Source: an uncultured Bacteroidia bacterium (GTDB lineage Bacteria; Bacteroidota; Bacteroidia; Bacteroidales; F082). Taken from it: a DNA stretch of 35,287 nt. The DNA is taken from NCBI GenBank assembly GCA_902785755.1, contig CACZZO010000026.1, positions 1-35,287 on the forward strand, in the 5' to 3' direction. Made by a program: the position numbers and the translations under genes. How positions within the stretch are numbered: the first letter of the stretch is position 1; the number at the start of each line of letters is the position of its first letter. Below the pieces are notes generated by a model. That model was given only the letters and a program-made list of their open reading frames with translations. It was not told the DNA's origin and made no database searches. Positions 1 through 7,210 of this stretch are shown one piece after another.

Positions 1-1
1 G

Positions 2-163
2 CCAATTTGTTTTGATAGTTATGGCAAAATCAGTACTGATTTCGCCCGCAAGCATTACCAACTGATTCGCGATTACATCAGTTACATGGGTCAACACCCA
101 GACAATGTGATTCAATGGACGGAAAAACCCGATGAAGTGTTGGACAAGATAGACAAATTATGA
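2..163 (+). CDS. C-terminal end of an unidentified protein (5' partial)
   Basis: An open frame enters from the left edge and ends at a TGA at 161-163, giving 53 residues that finish in DEVLDKIDKL. The visible part is hydrophilic with aromatic residues (HYQLIRDYISYMGQ) and shows no motif I recognise. It converges with the ATPase gene on the minus strand, and a 49-bp hairpin element begins 11 bases after its stop. The frame is open from the first base and the composition is protein-like, so I think it is real, but no function can be given. Confidence 0.55.
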   Translation, partial: PICFDSYGKISTDFARKHYQLIRDYISYMGQHPDNVIQWTEKPDEVLDKIDKL

Positions 164-174
164 CAAAACAACGC

Positions 175-223
175 CTATCCGCTGCGGAATGTGCCAAAAT
201 TTGCGACTTTCCGCAGGGAATAG
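175..223. repeat. Hairpin element, copy 1 (49 bp)
   Basis: Arms 175-189 and 209-223 are inverted repeats of 15 bases with two mismatches, around a 19-base loop. The perfect core is CTGCGGAA/TTCCGCAG. It aligns without gaps to 1691-1739 (about 41 of 49 bases identical), in the same orientation. This copy lies 5 bases beyond the stop codon of the ATPase gene. No T-run follows on either strand, so it is not a classical terminator. Confidence 0.8.
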
Positions 224-228
224 AGGGG

Positions 229-1650
229 TTATTGCGCGAAAAGGTCTTCGGCGGTCAAGATGTTTTGGAACTCGTTGGCATTGGCATTGCGAACCACGCC
301 CGATGCCGAAACCAACACGAGATGTATGGCCTTGCGAGTGGAAGTTTCGGCGGCAAACACAGACTGCCTGTGCATCATTTTCTCCACATCCTCATCGGAA
401 ACGGAATAAGCAGCTTTCGTAAATTTCATCTCGCAAAGGTCGATGACCTCATCGTTGCGGTCGATCAGCAGGTCGATTTGCACGCCTTTCTCCTCCTCGC
501 TCTTGCGCGTCGAGACCCATGAGCAAGCGTTACTGACCATGCCGCTGATGCCCAAGGCCGCCTTTATTTGCGGAAGGTGCAACAAACAAAGCCGCTCAAA
601 AGCCAGTCCGCACCAATTGTAATACAAGGGCGTAGCGATATTAGCTGACCAAAAATGCTCATCACTTTGCAGGTTCTGTTGAATAAACTGGTAATAGAAC
701 AGCGTGTAAGAGTCGATCAATTGATACAAAGCGTTTTTGTTTTTCATCCCGAAAGACTTGTATTTCCTAATGAATCCGCAGGCTTCAAGGTTCTCAAGCA
801 CCTCCGTCAACTTGCCATTGTCGCTAAGGCCGCCCGTTTCAATCAGTTCCTCTCGTGTCATGCCCGCCTTTTTCGTGCCGAGCAGCCCAACCACGGCAAT
901 GTAGGGTTCCGGCTTCTTGAACAAAGAGGCAAACAAGTTGCCGAACTCATCCCTCAACACGGCATCTTGCTCGAAAAACAAGGCATCCACATTTTGCGCG
1001 AGGCTGCGCTCACGCGCCAACTTCGACCAATAATAAGGCACTCCGCCCATAACCATGTAACACTCCATGATTTGGCGACGGTTCATGCCCAATCGCTTCG
1101 ATGCGGCATATTGCTCACATTCGTGCAACGAGAAAGGCTGAAGATGAATGTTATGGGTAATGCGATTGTGCAAACCGCCGTGGTTTTTGATAATGTTGTT
1201 GATGATCCACGAGGTGGCCGAGCCGCACACTATCAGAACGACATCGTTCCGTGCCGAGGCCCATCCGTTCCAGAAATACTCCAGGGCAGGCAAAAAACCC
1301 GACTTGTGCGTGTCCATCCAAGGAAGTTCATCGATAAAAAGCAGTTTTTTCGGCTCGTTGGAGACTTTGACCAATTCCTTCAGCATGTCGAAAGCATCGA
1401 GCCAAGTGTGTGGCAGCCGTGCCTTTTTCATTCCATAGTCACGCAACGATGTTCGCCAAGCCGCCAGTTGCTTGTTGAGCGGAGAATTGGCAAGTCCCGT
1501 ATGGAAAAAAGTGAACTTGTCCTCAAAAGTTTTCCTGACGAGATAGGTTTTTCCTACGCGCCGTCTTCCGTAAACAGCCACAAACGAGGATTCTTCTTCA
1601 TACAGAAGTTTTGCCAAAAGCTCTTTCTCTTTCTTTCGTCCGATAAGCAT
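229..1650 (-). CDS. AAA ATPase with C-terminal nuclease-like (DUF234-type) region
   Basis: This 473-residue protein belongs to the 'archaeal ATPase' group of P-loop proteins, which are common in Bacteroidota and have no settled function. A Walker A motif GRRRVGKT is at about residues 28-35 and Walker B LLFIDE at about 103-108. A CGSATSW segment near 142-148 fits the sensor strand. The middle resembles a winged helix (about 250-300). The C-terminal part has IDLLIDRNDEVIDLCEMKF, a D...ExK pattern of PD-(D/E)XK nucleases. The ATG at 1650 lies about 20 bases downstream of a TATTTTTG promoter box. The gene stands alone and both ends are bordered by copies of the same hairpin element, which suggests it moved or was duplicated as a unit. 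Family assignment is confident; the role (defence, mobile-element maintenance or other) is unknown. Confidence 0.88.
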   Translation of the reverse strand: MLIGRKKEKELLAKLLYEEESSFVAVYGRRRVGKTYLVRKTFEDKFTFFHTGLANSPLNKQLAAWRTSLRDYGMKKARLPHTWLDAFDMLKELVKVSNEPKKLLFIDELPWMDTHKSGFLPALEYFWNGWASARNDVVLIVCGSATSWIINNIIKNHGGLHNRITHNIHLQPFSLHECEQYAASKRLGMNRRQIMECYMVMGGVPYYWSKLARERSLAQNVDALFFEQDAVLRDEFGNLFASLFKKPEPYIAVVGLLGTKKAGMTREELIETGGLSDNGKLTEVLENLEACGFIRKYKSFGMKNKNALYQLIDSYTLFYYQFIQQNLQSDEHFWSANIATPLYYNWCGLAFERLCLLHLPQIKAALGISGMVSNACSWVSTRKSEEEKGVQIDLLIDRNDEVIDLCEMKFTKAAYSVSDEDVEKMMHRQSVFAAETSTRKAIHLVLVSASGVVRNANANEFQNILTAEDLFAQ

Positions 1651-1670
1651 AATGTGTCGTTTTTGAATCG

Positions 1671-1678
1671 CAAAAATA
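1671..1678 (-). promoter_or_regulatory. Promoter -7 box of the AAA ATPase gene
   Basis: Read on the minus strand the sequence is TATTTTTG, matching the Bacteroidota TAnnTTTG box. It lies 20 bases upstream of the start codon. No clear -33 TTTG is seen; the -33 region falls inside the arm of the hairpin element at 1691-1739, which could therefore affect promoter activity. Confidence 0.6.
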
Positions 1679-1690
1679 CAAAAAACAGGT

Positions 1691-1739
1691 CTATTTCCTG
1701 CGGAATGTGCCTAAAAATTCGACTTTCCGCAGGAAATAG
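1691..1739. repeat. Hairpin element, copy 2 (49 bp, perfect 15-bp arms)
   Basis: Arms 1691-1705 and 1725-1739 are perfect 15-base inverted repeats (CTATTTCCTGCGGAA and its complement) with a 19-base loop. Same orientation as copy 1, 1,516 bases apart. It sits just upstream of the ATPase promoter and 22 bases beyond the stop of the next gene. The two copies enclose exactly one gene. Confidence 0.85.
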
Positions 1740-1761
1740 AGGGTAAATATTCCCCCATCAG

Positions 1762-2494
1762 TCATTTTTTGGACTTACAGATGGAGGGATAAAACATCTC
1801 CACCTGCCTCCTGAACTCCGAATCCGCAGAATTGGCATAGCTGCTGTCGCGGTCTTTCACCCACTCGGGGCCGTGGAAGAAAAGCCGCATCTTCTTGTAG
1901 TCGCCACGGTCGGAGAAACTCTTGATGATGTAAATCAGTTCGTAAGGCTTGTTGTTCTTGCCGCGCCATTCGATGGCGGGCAGTTCCTTTCCTTTTGGGC
2001 GGCATCTTCCCGTCAGGCGGTAGGCGAACAAGGCTTTCACTTCGTTGTCGTCCTCGATATAGCCCTTGTCGGCAAGCCAGTTGATGAAAGCCACAAAGGT
2101 TCTCACGCCTTTCTTCTTGAAGGCATCATCCATATAGAAGTATTCTTTGGGGCTGTTGGCTTTGTGCTGCCAACCGAAGAAGTCATCAGGAAGCGTAAAA
2201 GTTTCTGAAGGCTTCGTGGGGCATCATAAAGACGGCCTCGACACCTTCGTTGACGATATTTTCCTTTTCCTCCACAAGGAAACGGTTGTTGTGGACAAAG
2301 ACAATGGCGTTGTCAAAAGGCCCGGTCACTTCCTTCCAAAGCCTCATCGTTTCCTTGATGCTTTCTTCTGTTTCGTCATCCTGAAGAATCTCGTCCACAT
2401 CGCGGATGGCCTCCTCTGGCAGAGGCATTTCGATGGCTTGCTTCAGCCCCTCAAAATAGAGCCGCTTTTTGATTATTTCGTCCTTTCCGTTCAT
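1762..2494 (-). pseudogene. Hypothetical protein gene broken by a one-base frameshift (possibly DUF6043-like)
   Basis: Two minus-strand frames make one protein. The first (start near 2494, stop TGA at 2186-2188) ends PHEAFRNFYAS. The second is open from about 2200 down to 1762 and reads PDDFFGWQHKA, then NSPKEYFYMDDAFKKKG, and continues for 123 residues from its first ATG at 2133. The second frame is open well upstream of that ATG, and skipping one base in the TTTT run near 2193-2198 joins them into a protein of about 243 residues. The ending part resembles, from memory, the Bacteroides DUF6043 family; that is a weak assignment. It could be a true pseudogene or a sequencing error. Two intact small genes are less likely because conserved-looking residues precede the second ATG. 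Confidence 0.65.
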
Positions 2495-2499
2495 GGGCG

Positions 2500-2507
2500 C
2501 AAAGGTA
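2500..2507 (-). promoter_or_regulatory. Promoter -7 box before the frameshifted gene
   Basis: On the minus strand this reads TACCTTTG. The nearest downstream ATG (2494) begins only five bases after the box, so transcription would start at or next to the start codon, giving a leaderless or nearly leaderless message. An upstream in-frame ATG at 2512 precedes the box and is therefore unlikely to be the start if this promoter is used. Confidence 0.5.
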
Positions 2508-2571
2508 AACATAAATTTTCCAAAGGGATGAATCGAGTAGGAGAAAAATGAGGTAGTTTTCCAAAGTCGTA

Positions 2572-2613
2572 GCTCGTTTGGTTAAGTTCTACCCTTCTCC
2601 AAGACCAACGAGC
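2572..2613. other. Hairpin in an unexplained 180-bp intergenic stretch
   Basis: GCTCGTTTGGTT at 2572-2583 pairs with ACCAACGAGC at 2604-2613 with one bulged base. The surrounding stretch 2513-2694 has no gene I can support and no recognised RNA. On the minus strand a short open frame here is continuous with the decayed rplQ fragment, but it looks like chance. It may be scar sequence from whatever brought in the adjacent ATPase gene. Confidence 0.45.
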
Positions 2614-2694
2614 CTTAAGTCCTCACTATGTGATTTCCGCTATAAGTGTCCAATCGGGACTCCCACCCGTTAGACAATGCCCTGCCAAGCATAA

Positions 2695-2745
2695 AAAAAA
2701 GGCCACCTTGCGGCAGCCTTTTATCATCTGTAAGAAAGTTGTAGG
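2695..2745 (-). repeat. Exact 51-bp duplicate of the rplQ operon terminator region
   Basis: These 51 bases are identical to 4560-4610, the intrinsic terminator just beyond rplQ. The copy keeps the stem AAAAGGC/GCCTTTT (2697-2703 with 2716-2722) and a T-run on the minus strand, so it could end transcription of the DUF1703 ATPase gene whose stop codon lies about 60 bases upstream. Perfect identity suggests a recent duplication or gene conversion. Confidence 0.85.
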
Positions 2746-2825
2746 GGGTGTAGACCTCGTTGTAGTCAACCAGTTCCGGCGGCATCGCCCTTGCGGTTTT
2801 CGGACCTACCTCACGGAAAATACCC
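2745..2825 (-). pseudogene. Decayed, internally deleted fragment of rplQ (L17)
   Basis: On the minus strand this reads FREVGPK, then a deletion, then [18 protein letters not shown]. It matches rplQ residues FREIGPK and [11 protein letters not shown] around 4717-4870 of the intact gene. Compared with rplQ it has lost about 105 bases at the gene end, 14 bases in the middle and several dozen further up, with a few substitutions. The last codons of the DUF1703 ATPase gene (…FSVR and stop at 2806) lie inside this rplQ-derived sequence in another frame. The fragment is a relic, not an expressed L17. Confidence 0.8.
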
Positions 2826-4401
2826 AATCCTTAATGGTCTTGCTCTCTGTTGAGAAACTCACACCCGCCTTCACCACCTTGCGGCCATCAGTTTGGTAGG
2901 CAATGGCATAGCCCTTCGTGTCGATTTGCTTCAAGGCTTCCTCTGCGGTGCCGTTCACTTTCAGCTCGAAAACATAAACCGTGTCAGGCATATATACCAC
3001 CATGTCTATTCGACCTCCAGCACATTTCACCTGCGTTTTCGCATACACATTCAACATATTGAAAATCAAGTAGAACGACCATTCATAAAATCCTTCTGCA
3101 TTGGAAATGTCTTCCAGTTTCTTCTTGAAGCCTTCGATATAGGGCAATCCTGCCAAATAGGCCTGCATTTCCCTCAAGGCAAGGTCTAAGTCTGCCGCCC
3201 TCAAAGCCCGCCAAAACTTCAAGGCGAATCCCATTTGGACATCCGCACCGTCGAGGCCGATGTAGGTCGGCAAAAGCCCGTCGACAAAACCCAAGCGGAC
3301 CTCCTGATTGGGAATACCCAATGTATAGGCCATCGAATCACGGTCGTATCCCTTAATGGTCAGATAGCCAGTTTGATAGAGCAGTGGCAGCGCGGTAGTC
3401 ATGGCCTCGGTTGGGCGGTCGAAAGCCGTAGAGGGCACTTCCATGTCGTCCATAGTGGTGATGTCGGTGCGGAAATGTTGCATCTGACGAATGAGAAAGG
3501 TTGGGGTGCCGCTGTCGAACCAGTAATTGTCTATCTTCTTTTGTGTGAAGCACTTTAGCAGGCTAAACGGATTGTAGATGTCGGGCGAATCCTCTGAAAA
3601 ACGATAACCGTCATACTGCTGCTTGAGTTTGGTGCGCATCTCCTCAGCAGTACATCCATACTTCAGAGCCAACATTGCAATGTCGGGAGCCATGTCGGTG
3701 GCAAACTCCGTTTCCGTGATGCCGCAAATGGCCGCATATTCGGGTTGCATCGAAACATTCAGCAGGTTGTTGATAGTGGAGAAAATGCTCAATTGGCTGA
3801 ACTTGGTGATGCCCGTGATGAAACAGAATCGTAAATAAGGGTCGCTCATCTTAAGCCTCTGGTAAAATTCCTGCATCACCTCACGAGCGGCTTCCAAACG
3901 ACCGTCGTCATGAAGCACGTCGAGCAGCGGCGCATCGTATTCGTCAATAATGACAACGACTTGTCGTCCCGTCTGCTCGTACGAACGCCGTATCAAACCT
4001 GCCAATCGCATACCGGGCGAGGTTTCCCCAGCATTAGCGCCATAATCACACTCCATGACTTCAAGTTGTCGACCCAACTCGTCTTTTAGTAGATTGATGG
4101 GCAAATGCTTGGCACCGCTCAAATCGAAATGCAACACAGGATAGGTTTCCCACTCTTGCTCCAACTGCATGATTTTCAAGCCCTCGAACAGGTCTTTCCT
4201 ACCCTGGAAATAGGACACCAAAGTGGTGGAAAGCAGGCTCTTGCCGAACCTTCGCGGACGGCTGAGGAAAATGTATTTAGCCTCATGAGCCAGTTTCCAA
4301 ACGAGGTCTGTCTTGTCAATATAGACATATCCGCCTTCCCTGATTACTGAAAACGTCTGAATCCCAATAGGATAGCGTCTTCCAAATTGTGCATTTTCCA
4401 T
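2806..4401 (-). CDS. AAA-ATPase-like protein with DUF1703 PD-(D/E)XK nuclease domain
   Basis: A 531-residue protein of the family with an N-terminal AAA-ATPase-like domain and a C-terminal DUF1703 nuclease-superfamily domain, abundant and often multicopy in Bacteroidota. Walker A is RPRRFGKS at about residues 48-55 and Walker B VVVIIDEYDAP at about 148-158. The C-terminal part contains GRIDMVVY followed by VYVFELKV, the D...ExK nuclease signature. I start it at the ATG at 4401 (MENAQFGRRYPIG) because a promoter box ends 22 bases upstream; a TTG further up is improbable. Its 3' end runs into a decayed rplQ copy and a duplicated terminator, so it seems to have been inserted beside the ribosomal operon with duplication of the target. 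The biological function of the family is not known. Confidence 0.9.
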   Translation of the reverse strand: MENAQFGRRYPIGIQTFSVIREGGYVYIDKTDLVWKLAHEAKYIFLSRPRRFGKSLLSTTLVSYFQGRKDLFEGLKIMQLEQEWETYPVLHFDLSGAKHLPINLLKDELGRQLEVMECDYGANAGETSPGMRLAGLIRRSYEQTGRQVVVIIDEYDAPLLDVLHDDGRLEAAREVMQEFYQRLKMSDPYLRFCFITGITKFSQLSIFSTINNLLNVSMQPEYAAICGITETEFATDMAPDIAMLALKYGCTAEEMRTKLKQQYDGYRFSEDSPDIYNPFSLLKCFTQKKIDNYWFDSGTPTFLIRQMQHFRTDITTMDDMEVPSTAFDRPTEAMTTALPLLYQTGYLTIKGYDRDSMAYTLGIPNQEVRLGFVDGLLPTYIGLDGADVQMGFALKFWRALRAADLDLALREMQAYLAGLPYIEGFKKKLEDISNAEGFYEWSFYLIFNMLNVYAKTQVKCAGGRIDMVVYMPDTVYVFELKVNGTAEEALKQIDTKGYAIAYQTDGRKVVKAGVSFSTESKTIKDWVFSVR

Positions 4402-4422
4402 GGCCTTAAGTGTCTTTGGGTG

Positions 4423-4430
4423 CAAAGATA
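4423..4430 (-). promoter_or_regulatory. Promoter -7 box of the DUF1703 ATPase gene
   Basis: Minus-strand TATCTTTG fits TAnnTTTG and lies 21 bases before the ATG at 4401, giving a leader of roughly 15 bases. It supports the ATG start over the upstream TTG, which overlaps the end of the box. Confidence 0.6.
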
Positions 4431-4496
4431 ATAAGAAATGGATTGTGGATTGCAGGAAACTGGTATTTTTTCTGCCGCATCACAGAATAAACAACG

Positions 4497-4523
4497 GCGA
4501 ATTATGCGAATTAAGCGAATTTG
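4497..4523 (+). repeat. Three tandem 9-bp GCGAATTAN units
   Basis: GCGAATTAT, GCGAATTAA and GCGAATTTG follow each other directly between the ATPase promoter and the rplQ terminator. The 4431-4559 gap holds no gene that I can see. The unit resembles the CGAATT-rich dispersed sequence seen again at 24439-24598. Confidence 0.5.
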
Positions 4524-4559
4524 CAGATTGATTTACGCCGAATCGGGGATTTTTACACG

Positions 4560-4588
4560 AAAAAAGGCCACCTTGCGGCAGCCTTTTA
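4560..4588 (-). terminator. Intrinsic terminator of the ribosomal protein operon
   Basis: On the minus strand the stem AAAAGGC...GCCTTTT is extended by TGCC/GGTG (two G-T pairs) closed by a GCAA loop and is followed by a T-run. It begins about 24 bases after the rplQ stop. An exact copy is at 2695-2723. Confidence 0.85.
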
Positions 4589-4611
4589 TCATCTGTAAGA
4601 AAGTTGTAGGA

Positions 4612-5109
4612 TTACTCCTTCACCTCTTCGGCGGCAGGAGCCTCAGCTTTCGGGGCAGCCTTCTTGCTGCTACGACGAGTGCTCTTGGCCTTGGCAGCGG
4701 TCTTTTGGCCCTCGCGGGTGTAGACCTCGTTGTAGTCGACCAATTCCATCATGGCCATCTCGGCGGCATCGCCCTTGCGGTTTTCGGGCATACGGATGAT
4801 TCTCGTATAGCCACCCGGACGGTTGCCCACCTTCGGGCCGATTTCACGGAAAAGCTCGGTGACGGCATACTTGTCGTGCAAATAGCTGAACACCAAACGG
4901 CGGTTGCCGGTGCCTTGCTCCGTGGTCGTGTTGTTCTCGGGTTTCGAGCGTGTAATCAACGGTTCAACATACATACGCAGGGCCTTGGCCTTGGCTGTGG
5001 TGGTGATGATGCGTTTGTGGAGAATCAGCGAAGTGGCCATGTTCGAAAGCATTGCCTTGCGGTGTGCGCTTTTTCTGCCCAAGTGATTGAATTTCTTATT
5101 GTGTCTCAT
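4612..5109 (-). CDS. rplQ: 50S ribosomal protein L17
   Basis: Large-subunit protein near the peptide exit tunnel. The 165-residue product starts [20 protein letters not shown], the canonical L17 N-terminus, and keeps [12 protein letters not shown] and the LVDYNEVYT region. From about residue 130 it carries a Lys/Ala/Glu-rich tail ([19 protein letters not shown]), common in Bacteroidota and longer than E. coli L17 (127). It is the last gene of the operon, begins 5 bases after the rpoA stop, and is followed by the intrinsic terminator. A broken copy of its 3' part is at 2745-2825. Confidence 0.97.
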   Translation of the reverse strand: MRHNKKFNHLGRKSAHRKAMLSNMATSLILHKRIITTTAKAKALRMYVEPLITRSKPENNTTTEQGTGNRRLVFSYLHDKYAVTELFREIGPKVGNRPGGYTRIIRMPENRKGDAAEMAMMELVDYNEVYTREGQKTAAKAKSTRRSSKKAAPKAEAPAAEEVKE

Positions 5110-5114
5110 CTTGA

Positions 5115-6107
5115 TTATTCCTTATCTAATTTAAATTTGCTGACATTCATACCGAACTCGAGGCCTTTGCTTCTGACCAATTCGTCCAATTCTGTGAGCG
5201 ACTTCTTACCGAAGTTGCGGAACTTGAGGAGGTCTTGTTTGTTGAAGGCGACAAGTTCACCAAGCGTTTCAACCTCAGCAGCTTTCAAGCAGTTCAAGGC
5301 GCGGACCGACAAGTCGAGGTCGACGAGCTTTGTCTTGAGAAGCTGACGGATATGCAACGAACCCTCATCGAAATCTTCGGGCACGGTCTTCTCGTCGGGC
5401 ACAAGGTTGATGTTCTCGTCGGAGAAGAGCATGAAGTGGAAAATGAGGATCTTTGCGGCTTCTTTAAGGGCATCTTTGGGATTGATGGAGCCATCAGTGT
5501 CGATTTCGAGGACCAGCTTCTCGTAGTCGGTCTTCTGCTCGACGCGCCAGTTTTCCACCCTGTAGCTCACGTTGCGGATGGGCGTGTAGATGGAGTCGAT
5601 GGCGATGGTGTCGACCGGGGCGCCAACCAACTTGTTCTCGTCGGCAGGCACATATCCCCTACCCTTGTTGATGTTGAGTTCAATGTTCAACTTCACGGAA
5701 GGTTCGAGGTTGCAAATGACGAGGTCGGGATTGAGCACTTGGAAGGAGCAGAGATACTTGTTCATGTCACCGGCCTTGAATTGCTCTTGGCCCGTGATGG
5801 TGAAGCTGATCTTCTCGTGTACCTCGGAAGGCACAAGCTGTTTGAGGCGCACTTGTTTGAAATTCAATACCATGTCTGCGACGTCCTCAATAACGCCGTC
5901 GATGGAAGCAAATTCGTGGGTGACGCCATCGATGTGGATAGAAGTGATAGCGAAGCCTTCAAGAGAAGACAGCAGGATTCTTCTAAGCGCATTACCAATG
6001 GTGATGCCGAAACCTGGTTCAAGAGGTCGAAACTCGAATACGCCTTTGGTGTCGGAGCCTTCAACCATTATAACCTCATCGGGTTTTTGAAACGCTAATA
6101 TTGCCAT
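5115..6107 (-). CDS. rpoA: DNA-directed RNA polymerase subunit alpha
   Basis: Alpha subunit, which nucleates RNA polymerase assembly and contacts upstream DNA and regulators. The 330-residue product begins [12 protein letters not shown], as in other Bacteroidales, so I use the ATG at 6107 rather than the longer frame from 6140. The N-terminal domain has [20 protein letters not shown]; the C-terminal helix-hairpin-helix domain is in [18 protein letters not shown] and [18 protein letters not shown]. It lies between rpsD and rplQ in the usual order. Confidence 0.97.
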   Translation of the reverse strand: MAILAFQKPDEVIMVEGSDTKGVFEFRPLEPGFGITIGNALRRILLSSLEGFAITSIHIDGVTHEFASIDGVIEDVADMVLNFKQVRLKQLVPSEVHEKISFTITGQEQFKAGDMNKYLCSFQVLNPDLVICNLEPSVKLNIELNINKGRGYVPADENKLVGAPVDTIAIDSIYTPIRNVSYRVENWRVEQKTDYEKLVLEIDTDGSINPKDALKEAAKILIFHFMLFSDENINLVPDEKTVPEDFDEGSLHIRQLLKTKLVDLDLSVRALNCLKAAEVETLGELVAFNKQDLLKFRNFGKKSLTELDELVRSKGLEFGMNVSKFKLDKE

Positions 6108-6140
6108 GTTGAATAGTTTTACCAGGTTAACAAAGAACAA

Positions 6141-6749
6141 TTACTTAGAATACAATTCGACGATGAGCTGTTCGTTGATGTTCTCCGGGATCTCTTCACG
6201 AGCCGGATAGTTCATGAACTTGCCGCACATCTTTTCCGCATCCCATTCAAGCCAAGCGAAGTTGCTGCCCTGACGGCCGCCCAACGAGTTGGTGACAACT
6301 TCGAGGCTCTTTGACTTTTCACGGACTCCAACAACATCGCCTATTTTAACAAGGTAAGACGGGATGCTGAGGACGTTGCCGTTGACGGCGATATGACGAT
6401 GGTTCACAAGCTGACGAGCTGCGGCACGGGTGGGAGCAATGCCCAAGCGATACACCACATTGTCTAAGCGTGATTCCAGAAGTTGCATCAGGATAAGACC
6501 GGTGACGCCTTCCTTGCGGCGGGCGTGCTCGAAGGTCTTGCGGAATTGTCTCTCGAGAACTCCGTAGGTATATTTAGCCTTTTGCTTTTCCTTCAACTGG
6601 GTGCCGTATTCCGAAACCTTCTTTCTTCTTGCGTTGGCGCCGTGCATCCCAGGAGGATAATTTCTCTTTTCGAAGTACTTGTCTGAACCGAAGATGGGTT
6701 CACCGAACTTACGAGCGATTTTCGTTTTTGGACCTGTATATCTTGCCAT
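6141..6749 (-). CDS. rpsD: 30S ribosomal protein S4
   Basis: Primary 16S rRNA-binding protein that starts assembly of the small-subunit body. The 202 residues start [21 protein letters not shown]. The S4 RNA-binding domain spans roughly residues 92-150 ([20 protein letters not shown], then [14 protein letters not shown]). The N-terminal part lacks the four-cysteine zinc site found in some S4 proteins, so this is the zinc-free form. In many bacteria S4 represses its own operon; I see no recognisable S4 site here. Confidence 0.97.
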   Translation of the reverse strand: MARYTGPKTKIARKFGEPIFGSDKYFEKRNYPPGMHGANARRKKVSEYGTQLKEKQKAKYTYGVLERQFRKTFEHARRKEGVTGLILMQLLESRLDNVVYRLGIAPTRAAARQLVNHRHIAVNGNVLSIPSYLVKIGDVVGVREKSKSLEVVTNSLGGRQGSNFAWLEWDAEKMCGKFMNYPAREEIPENINEQLIVELYSK

Positions 6750-6775
6750 AATTCAAGTTTTTTAATTGTTCGACT

Positions 6776-7165
6776 TTACACTCTTCTACGTTTTGGAGGA
6801 CGGCAACCATTGTGCGGCAGCGGAGTGACGTCGATGATTTCGGTCACCTCGACGCCCATCGAGTGGATGGCACGGATGGCGGATTCACGTCCTGAACCAG
6901 GTCCCTTCACATAAACTTTAACTTTGCGTAATCCCAAGTCATAGGCAGTCTTGGCGCAGTCTTCAGCAGCCATCTGAGCAGCGTATGGTGTGTTCTTCTT
7001 TGAGCCTTTAAAGCCCATCTTACCTGCTGATGCCCAAGAAATGACTTGTCCTTCATTGTTGGTCAGAGAAACGATGACGTTGTTGAACGAAGCCTTCACG
7101 AAAGCCATGCCCGTTGCCTCGATTTTCACAACACGCTTCTTTGTAACTTTGTTGTTTTTTGCCAT
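6776..7165 (-). CDS. rpsK: 30S ribosomal protein S11
   Basis: Platform protein near the mRNA exit. The 129-residue product has the strongly conserved C-terminus [20 protein letters not shown] and [16 protein letters not shown]. It sits between rpsM and rpsD with short gaps. The start [14 protein letters not shown] is the usual basic N-terminus. Nothing is unusual. Confidence 0.97.
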   Translation of the reverse strand: MAKNNKVTKKRVVKIEATGMAFVKASFNNVIVSLTNNEGQVISWASAGKMGFKGSKKNTPYAAQMAAEDCAKTAYDLGLRKVKVYVKGPGSGRESAIRAIHSMGVEVTEIIDVTPLPHNGCRPPKRRRV

Positions 7166-7210
7166 TTTTGATTGTGTGGTTTTTTTAATTTGATATGATC
7201 CAACTACTTA

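Noticed and set aside
655..1746. Long plus-strand frame (363 codons) opposite the AAA ATPase gene
   Set aside because: It is antisense to a protein with clear Walker motifs, has no recognisable domain and an implausible composition; a shadow of the real gene.
2186..2215. Programmed frameshift site
   Set aside because: No standard slippery heptamer or downstream structure is evident, and the shift needed is +1; a mutation or sequencing error is simpler.
2615..2827. A functional 70-residue protein on the minus strand
   Set aside because: Its first part is a deleted piece of L17 and the rest reads through the duplicated terminator into unassigned sequence; better explained as a relic.
4402..4425. 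TTG start of the DUF1703 ATPase gene
   Set aside because: The TTG overlaps the promoter box, so it could not be on the message.
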